Part shown: in pieces, positions 59,652-64,000 of the stretch
How the letters are laid out: every line of letters begins with the position of its first letter
Numbering within the stretch: position 1 is the stretch's first letter
Source: Thermogemmatispora sp042408965
Lineage (GTDB): Bacteria; Chloroflexota; Ktedonobacteria; Ktedonobacterales; Ktedonobacteraceae
Assembly: GCA_042408965.1 (NCBI GenBank)
Contig: JBHOQN010000034.1
Coordinates: 1-64,000 of the forward strand
Reading direction: 5' to 3'
DNA length: 64,000 nt
Translations under genes and position numbers: made by a program
The notes under the pieces: model-generated
What the model was told of the DNA's origin: nothing
Databases searched by the model: none
The model's input: only the letters and a program-made list of their open reading frames with translations

Positions 59652-60671
59652 ATGCTCAATCGCTCAGGTCGTTATCTTAGCAAGCAACACCTCTCTCGGC
59701 TGAACCATCCCAGGGCAGCGTCCTCAGGGGAGCAGGGTGGAAGCTCGGCGACAGGCCTGCTGGCCGCGCCCGAGCCGCCCCCGGCGCCGGGCACGCCGCT
59801 CTACACCTATCGCGATCATCGCAACTGGGTGCGCACTCTGGGCTGGTCGCCCGATGGTATATGTATCGCCTCCGCCAGCATCGATGGCACCGTGCAGGTC
59901 TGGGAAGCTGCCAACGGCAGCGAGCGCTTCACCTATACCGGCCACCGCGGACAGGTGCTGACCCTGGCCTGGTCTCCCAACGGGGCCTACGTCGCCTCGG
60001 GCGGCAACGATCGGACCATGCAGATATGGAATGCCGCTGATGGGGAGCGGCTCCTCTCGCGCCGTGATCACGCGCGCTACATCCTGGCGCTGGCCTGGTC
60101 GCCGGCGGGATCGCACCTGGCTTCAGGCAGCGAAGACGGGCTGGTAGAGATTTGGAGCCTGGCCGAAGGCGACATCATTCTGAGCTACGGCGGCCACAGC
60201 AACAAGGTACTGGCGCTGGTCTGGTCTCCCGATGGGAAGCGCATCGCCTCGGCCTCGTGGGATAGCAGCGTTCAGGTCTGGGAGAGCCACAGCGGCAGCC
60301 TGGCCTATGATCCCCTCACTCACGAGGCGCCGGTCGGCGCCCTGGCCTGGTCTCCCAACGGCCAGGTACTGGCCTCCGGCGGCTTCGGCGGACAGGTCTA
60401 CCTCTGGCACGCCCTCAGCGGCGAGGCGCTCGGCAGCTATCACGCACACAGCAGCTGGGTCAACGCCCTGGCCTGGTCTCCCGATGGCCAGTACCTGGCC
60501 TCCGGCGGCGACGATGGGCTGGTCCATCTCTGGGCGATCGCCACGCGCGAGGTGGTCTTCACATACGAGGGGCACAGCGATCAGGTCAACGCCCTGGCCT
60601 GGTCTCCCGATGGCCGCGCCATCGCCTCTGGCGGCGATGACCAGACCATCCAGGTCTGGTTTACCCTCTGA
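59652..60671 (+). CDS. Seven-bladed WD40 repeat protein
   Basis: 339 residues. After a 47-residue polar, Pro-rich lead there are seven WD40 units of 42 residues of the form W-S-P-[DN]-G ... I-A-S-G-G-x-D-x-x-[IV]-x-[VI]-W, making one complete beta-propeller. No kinase, signal peptide or membrane helix. It is very similar in repeat sequence to the WD40 half of the kinase at 61440 and may share partners with it. The ATG overlaps a purine-rich AGGATCAAGG sequence. Its 3' end overlaps the convergent methyltransferase gene by 11 bp. Confidence 0.88.
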   Translation: MLNRSGRYLSKQHLSRLNHPRAASSGEQGGSSATGLLAAPEPPPAPGTPLYTYRDHRNWVRTLGWSPDGICIASASIDGTVQVWEAANGSERFTYTGHRGQVLTLAWSPNGAYVASGGNDRTMQIWNAADGERLLSRRDHARYILALAWSPAGSHLASGSEDGLVEIWSLAEGDIILSYGGHSNKVLALVWSPDGKRIASASWDSSVQVWESHSGSLAYDPLTHEAPVGALAWSPNGQVLASGGFGGQVYLWHALSGEALGSYHAHSSWVNALAWSPDGQYLASGGDDGLVHLWAIATREVVFTYEGHSDQVNALAWSPDGRAIASGGDDQTIQVWFTL

Positions 60672-61272
60672 CCGCGCGCAGCACGACCAGCGGCATCAGG
60701 CCGCCGCCCTCATCACGCCTGTAGACAACGCGCAGCCCGGCATCCTGCAAGGTACTCAGCGTGGCGCGATTCCAGTGGCAGTTGCCCGCCATGCGCCTCA
60801 TCAGAGGCGTCAGCAGATCCTGCACACGCGCCGTCAGCCGGCCGGGCGCGCGCATATGTTCGATCATCAACAGCTCTCCCTGGGGCTTCAAGACGCGCCG
60901 AACCTCGGCGAAGCCCCGCAGCGGATCAGCGACCGAGCAGAAGACCAGCGTCACCACCACGCTGTCGAAGGTCTCATCAGCATAGGGTAGCGCCTCGGCG
61001 CAGGCGTCGCTCAACTCCAGGGGAACCCGCGCCAGCCCGGCGCGTTGCTGCGCATAACGACGCATCGCCGGGTCCGGCTCGCAGGCTTCCACCCGCTCGA
61101 CCTTTGCGGGGTCGTAGTAGGCGAAGTTCAGCCCCGTACCAGCCCCCACCTCCAGCACCACCCCTCGAGCCGCCCCGGCGATCTCCGATCGCAGCCGCTC
61201 CTGCCAGGGTCCAGGATGGCGACTGAAGCGCTCATAGCAAGCAGCAAACAACGGATGATGCGGGCTTTGCAT
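60661..61272 (-). CDS. Class I SAM-dependent methyltransferase (UbiE/Methyltransf_11-like)
   Basis: 203 residues. Motif I VVLEVGAGTGLNFAYYD, acidic motif II VEACEPDPAM, then ALPYADETFDSVVVTLVFCS and EVRRVLKPQGELLMIEHM are all present, as in the UbiE-like small methyltransferases. The length is typical, but the substrate is unknown. It is divergent from the WD40 kinase; the promoter region 61273-61439 is shared. Confidence 0.9.
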   Translation of the reverse strand: MQSPHHPLFAACYERFSRHPGPWQERLRSEIAGAARGVVLEVGAGTGLNFAYYDPAKVERVEACEPDPAMRRYAQQRAGLARVPLELSDACAEALPYADETFDSVVVTLVFCSVADPLRGFAEVRRVLKPQGELLMIEHMRAPGRLTARVQDLLTPLMRRMAGNCHWNRATLSTLQDAGLRVVYRRDEGGGLMPLVVLRAVRG

Positions 61273-61277
61273 AGTGT

Positions 61278-61306
61278 TTGACAGCCTTTCTGGAGCATGC
61301 TACTAT
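61278..61306 (+). promoter_or_regulatory. Promoter of the kinase-WD40 gene
   Basis: Perfect TTGACA (61278-61283), 17 bp, TACTAT (61301-61306) preceded by TGC. The leader is about 127 nt. Confidence 0.65.
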
Positions 61307-61439
61307 AACGAAGAGCGAGAATCGTGCACGCTATACCACTGGCACCAGGCGCAGATCGGCCAGGGCCTCAAATCACTGACCGGAGCGAGCGGCCCGACGC
61401 ACGGGGGCCGACTCACTTTTCCTCGAAACGGAGCAGCGG

Positions 61440-63407
61440 ATGTACGATACCACTCCCCTGTATTGTGACATATGCGGTCAAGCCAATCGCCCGCAGGCAC
61501 GCTTCTGTTTCAACTGTGGGCAACCACTGCAGGTGCGATCCCCCTCTGTGACACCCGGCATCCACAGAGACGTCGCCCCGGACCTTCACCCCAACACGGG
61601 CAAACTGCCCATCAACCATCTCCTCAAGCAGCGCTACCGCATCGCGGCGCAGCTCGGACGCGGAGGGATGGGCGCCGTCTACCAGGCCCACGACACCCAG
61701 TTCGGCGACCGCGCCGTGGCCATTAAGGAGATGAGCCAGAGCGGCCTCAGCCCGGAGGAGGCGGCGGAGGCCACGGAGGCCTTCAAGCAGGAGGCCCTGC
61801 TGCTGGCCAGCCTGATGCACCCGAACCTGCCGCGCATCTACGACCACTTCTCGGACGAGGGACAGTGGTATCTTGTCATGGACTTCATTGAGGGCGAATC
61901 GCTGGAGCAGTACCTGCAGCGCTGGCAGCGCGAGCATCCCGGCGGGCCTCCCGGATTGCCGGTCGCCGAGGTGCTGGATATCGGGATTCAACTCAGCGGC
62001 GTGCTGGGCTACCTCCATACACGCCAGCCACCGGTGATCTTTCGCGACCTCAAGCCGAGCAACGTCATGCGCACCGCCGAGGGCCATATCTACCTGATCG
62101 ACTTTGGCATCGCGCGCCACTTTAAGCCCGGCCAGATACATGACACCAAGGCCTTCGCCTCCTGGGGCTACGCCGCGCCGGAGCAGTACGGCAAAACGCA
62201 GACCACGCCGCGCTCCGATATGTACAGCCTGGGCGCCACGCTGCACCACCTGCTGACCGGGCAGAATCCGACGCAATCGCCGTTCCGCTTCACCGCGCTG
62301 CACTCCTACACGCAGCCCCTGGAGTACGAACTGGAGAAGCTCATCATGCTGATGGTCAGTATCGACGAGCAACAACGTCCCTCCTCTATGCTGGCCGTCC
62401 GCCAGGAACTGCAGCGCATCGCGGCCCTCCAGACGAGCGGCCAGTTGAATCAGTCGCAGACGCTGCCTTCGCTGGCAGGAAGCGAGAGCCCGCAGTCAAC
62501 CTCGCGGCCCGCCACGCCACCGCCTGGCACCACTCTCTACACGTACGAGGGCCATAGCGAGCGCGTCTTCGCCCTCGACTGGTCCCCCGACGGGCGGCGC
62601 GTCGTCTCTGGCGGCTACGACCACACGTTGCAGGTCTGGGACGCCTCCAACGGGCGCGAGATCTTCTCCTACCGCGGACATAGCGATCCGGTGCGCGCCG
62701 CCCGCTGGTCCCCCGATGGGAAGACCATCGCTTCCGCGAGTAATGACCACACGGCCCACGTCTGGGAGGCGGCGACGGGCCGCAAGATCAGCGTCTTCCG
62801 CGGCCACACGGACTCGGTGACCTCGCTCGCTTGGTCTCCCGACAGCCGCCTGGTGGTCTCGGCTGGCCTGAGCAAGCAGGCTCTGATCTGGGAGGCACTC
62901 ACGGGCAAGCGCCTGCTGACGCTGCGCGGCCACACCAGCCTGGTCGCCGCGGTCGCCTGGTCTCCCGATGGCACGCGCATCGCCAGCGGCGGTCTGGACA
63001 AGACGGTGCGCATCTACGACGCCTCCAGTGGAGAGATGATCTTCGTCTACCACGGCCACAGCGACAGCGTGAAGGCCCTGGTCTGGTCCCCCGACAGCAC
63101 GCGCATCGCCTCCGCCGGCGAGGATAAAACCGTCCAGGTCTGGGACGCCTCCAACGGGAACTATATTTTCACCTATACCCACCACTGCGACGAGGTGACA
63201 GCCCTGGCCTGGTCCCCCGATAGCACGCGCATCGCCTCCGCCGGCGAGGATAAAACCGTCCAGGTCTGGGACGCCTCCAACGGTGACCAGCTCCTCACCT
63301 ATCAGGAGCACCCCGAGGACGTCAACGTGGTGGTCTGGTCTCCCGATAGCACGCGCATCGCCTCCGCCGGCGATGACGGCACGGTGCACGTCTGGCAGGC
63401 CGGCTGA
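61440..63407 (+). CDS. Zinc-ribbon Ser/Thr kinase fused to a seven-bladed WD40 propeller
   Basis: 655 residues without a membrane helix. A zinc ribbon (Cys9, Cys12, Cys23, Cys26) leads to a Hanks-type kinase: GRGGMGAVY, Lys96, FRDLKPSN (Asp203, with FRD instead of HRD), DFG 221-223 and YAAPEQY. From about residue 371 seven WD40 units form a full propeller, probably the substrate or scaffold binding part. It is cytosolic, unlike the two membrane kinases at 24.7-29.1 kb. GGAG lies six bases before the ATG. Repeats 5 and 6 are nearly identical, indicating recent duplication or conversion. Confidence 0.93.
   Translation: MYDTTPLYCDICGQANRPQARFCFNCGQPLQVRSPSVTPGIHRDVAPDLHPNTGKLPINHLLKQRYRIAAQLGRGGMGAVYQAHDTQFGDRAVAIKEMSQSGLSPEEAAEATEAFKQEALLLASLMHPNLPRIYDHFSDEGQWYLVMDFIEGESLEQYLQRWQREHPGGPPGLPVAEVLDIGIQLSGVLGYLHTRQPPVIFRDLKPSNVMRTAEGHIYLIDFGIARHFKPGQIHDTKAFASWGYAAPEQYGKTQTTPRSDMYSLGATLHHLLTGQNPTQSPFRFTALHSYTQPLEYELEKLIMLMVSIDEQQRPSSMLAVRQELQRIAALQTSGQLNQSQTLPSLAGSESPQSTSRPATPPPGTTLYTYEGHSERVFALDWSPDGRRVVSGGYDHTLQVWDASNGREIFSYRGHSDPVRAARWSPDGKTIASASNDHTAHVWEAATGRKISVFRGHTDSVTSLAWSPDSRLVVSAGLSKQALIWEALTGKRLLTLRGHTSLVAAVAWSPDGTRIASGGLDKTVRIYDASSGEMIFVYHGHSDSVKALVWSPDSTRIASAGEDKTVQVWDASNGNYIFTYTHHCDEVTALAWSPDSTRIASAGEDKTVQVWDASNGDQLLTYQEHPEDVNVVVWSPDSTRIASAGDDGTVHVWQAG
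63084..63283 (+). repeat. Near-identical WD40 repeat units
   Basis: A 73-bp stretch beginning TGGTCCCCCGA at 63084 recurs at 63210 with one mismatch, a 126-bp (42-codon) period. Each copy encodes the same W-S-P-D-S-T-R-I-A-S-A-G-E-D-K blade. Confidence 0.85.
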
Positions 63408-63491
63408 ACTGCGCAACCACACGACGAAGGCCGTGGAACCAGCGGGTCGGGTCGGGACGAACGAACTTCAGCGCACAGCGCGCCCTCGTCC

Positions 63492-63531
63492 CGCCTTCCC
63501 TCGCCTTCCCTCGCCTTCCCTCGCCTTCCCT
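63492..63531. repeat. Tandem repeat CGCCTTCCCT x4
   Basis: Four perfect 10-bp copies downstream of the kinase-WD40 gene. Confidence 0.95.
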
Positions 63532-63599
63532 CCCTCCGGCAGCTCCCACCTCGAGGTTGCAGCGCGTCCGTAGTCGCCTCCGCCGGTCAGCAGGCCAAC

Positions 63600-63615
63600 C
63601 TGTCCTTTTGGACAG
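63600..63615 (+). terminator. Possible terminator hairpin
   Basis: CTGTCC-TTTT-GGACAG followed by TCTTGCTCT. A 6-bp stem with a weak U tract, 190 bp after the kinase-WD40 gene. Confidence 0.35.
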
Positions 63616-63705
63616 TCTTGCTCTCTGCAGGCCAGAGGGCGAGCGTTCAAGGAATGTTCGCCTCGCCAGCGCGTGTTCTAAATAAGTAGAATTTGAAGAG
63701 AGCGT

Positions 63706-63767
63706 CTCACAGCCACAGTGCTCAATACAGGATAAGAAGAGTCCTGGAGCTTTGCTGTGGCTGTGAG
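63706..63767. repeat. 13-bp inverted repeat with nested hairpin
   Basis: CTCACAGCCACAG (63706-63718) and CTGTGGCTGTGAG (63755-63767) are perfect complements separated by 36 nt. Inside, CAGGA (63728-63732) and TCCTG can also pair. No coding frame covers it. Confidence 0.75.
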
Positions 63768-63918
63768 CGTGAGAGTGTCATTCTTCTTCTACTGTGACAT
63801 CTTCACTATTACTACCAGAGACGCAATCCGAGCCTTGTGCACGTCTCTGCAGCAGACACATTGACAGATCTCTCTGCATACATCAGCGGAGTGAGTGGAG
63901 CAGGATGGAGCAAGCAGC

Positions 63919-64000
63919 ATGCAGCAGCAAGACCCCAGACTTCAAGAACTGAGCATCTACCGGCCCGCCGAGGCGGAGCAGCCAGAGCAGAATGGCCATC
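63919..64000 (+). CDS. Partial gene, runs off right edge
   Basis: An open frame starts ATG 63919 (MQQQDPRLQELSIYRPAEAE...) and continues to the window end. GGAG lies eight bases upstream. An alternative ATG at 63905 is out of frame and closes quickly. The visible 27 residues are Gln/Glu/Pro-rich and give no hint of function. Confidence 0.5.
   Translation, partial: MQQQDPRLQELSIYRPAEAEQPEQNGH

Larger units (their letters stand above)
63408..63918. other. 511-bp intergenic region, structured
   Basis: No gene seen. Contents in order: a 10-bp tandem repeat, a small hairpin, a large stem-loop and a lower-GC section up to the partial gene. TTGACA occurs at 63863-63868 but lacks a good -10 at the right distance. 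Confidence 0.5.

Overview
The window is high-GC bacterial DNA that most resembles a Ktedonobacteria-type Chloroflexota (Thermogemmatispora-like). The argument is inferential. It rests on paralogous transmembrane Ser/Thr kinases with ATATAQ-rich linkers, WD40 signalling proteins, BACON-repeat and zinc-ribbon membrane proteins, an EXLDI protein, a KGG stress protein and a CarH-like B12 photoreceptor. These sit among ordinary housekeeping genes. No rRNA, tRNA or CRISPR array was seen.

Left end (1-8.1 kb): a divergent pair (a truncated minus-strand gene and a small excisionase-like HTH gene with a near-consensus promoter), a lone IS200/IS605-type TnpA, and three palindromes sharing a GATGAATC core. 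A large zinc-ribbon/BACON surface protein and a convergent XRE-NB-ARC-TPR regulator follow.

8.7-16.1 kb is mostly minus strand: dtd, a zinc-ribbon lectin-like membrane protein, the MBL hydrolase-ugd-acpS operon, lgt and a small zinc-ribbon membrane protein. 16.4-24.2 kb holds mazG, a conserved unknown and polX, then ribosomal L25 preceded by a predicted pseudoknot, a glycosyltransferase, a small minus-strand gene with its own promoter, the KGG protein with a textbook terminator, and galU.

24.7-41.3 kb is a signalling and membrane block: two tandem Ser/Thr kinases carrying a DnaJ C-terminal-like module, YbjN, EXLDI with a putative operator, an ABC-2 transporter pair, a PAS-GAF histidine kinase, a 12-13 repeat TPR protein, an alpha/beta-hydrolase that seems to lack its nucleophile, an EamA transporter and a methyltransferase pair.

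41.7-45.7 kb is the most unusual region. A small XRE regulator is followed by a single 1226-residue ORF joining a TIR domain to a PD-(D/E)xK nuclease, an N6-adenine methyltransferase and a likely target-recognition region. The junction still contains a TATAAT box, a Shine-Dalgarno sequence and an ATG, suggesting that two genes fused.

45.8-64 kb returns to housekeeping and signalling: psuG, a small membrane protein, purH, an exported unknown, rpmA-rplU, the CarH-like regulator, a class III CoA-transferase, dnaN-recF, ruvB, a stand-alone ClpX-type zinc finger, a WD40 protein, a methyltransferase, a zinc-ribbon kinase-WD40 protein, a structured intergenic region and a partial gene at the right edge. 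Promoters fall into two visible styles: TTGACA-like with 17-18 bp to the -10, and extended -10 boxes (TGC directly before a TATA-type hexamer). Many starts were moved inward from the longest ORF on Shine-Dalgarno evidence.
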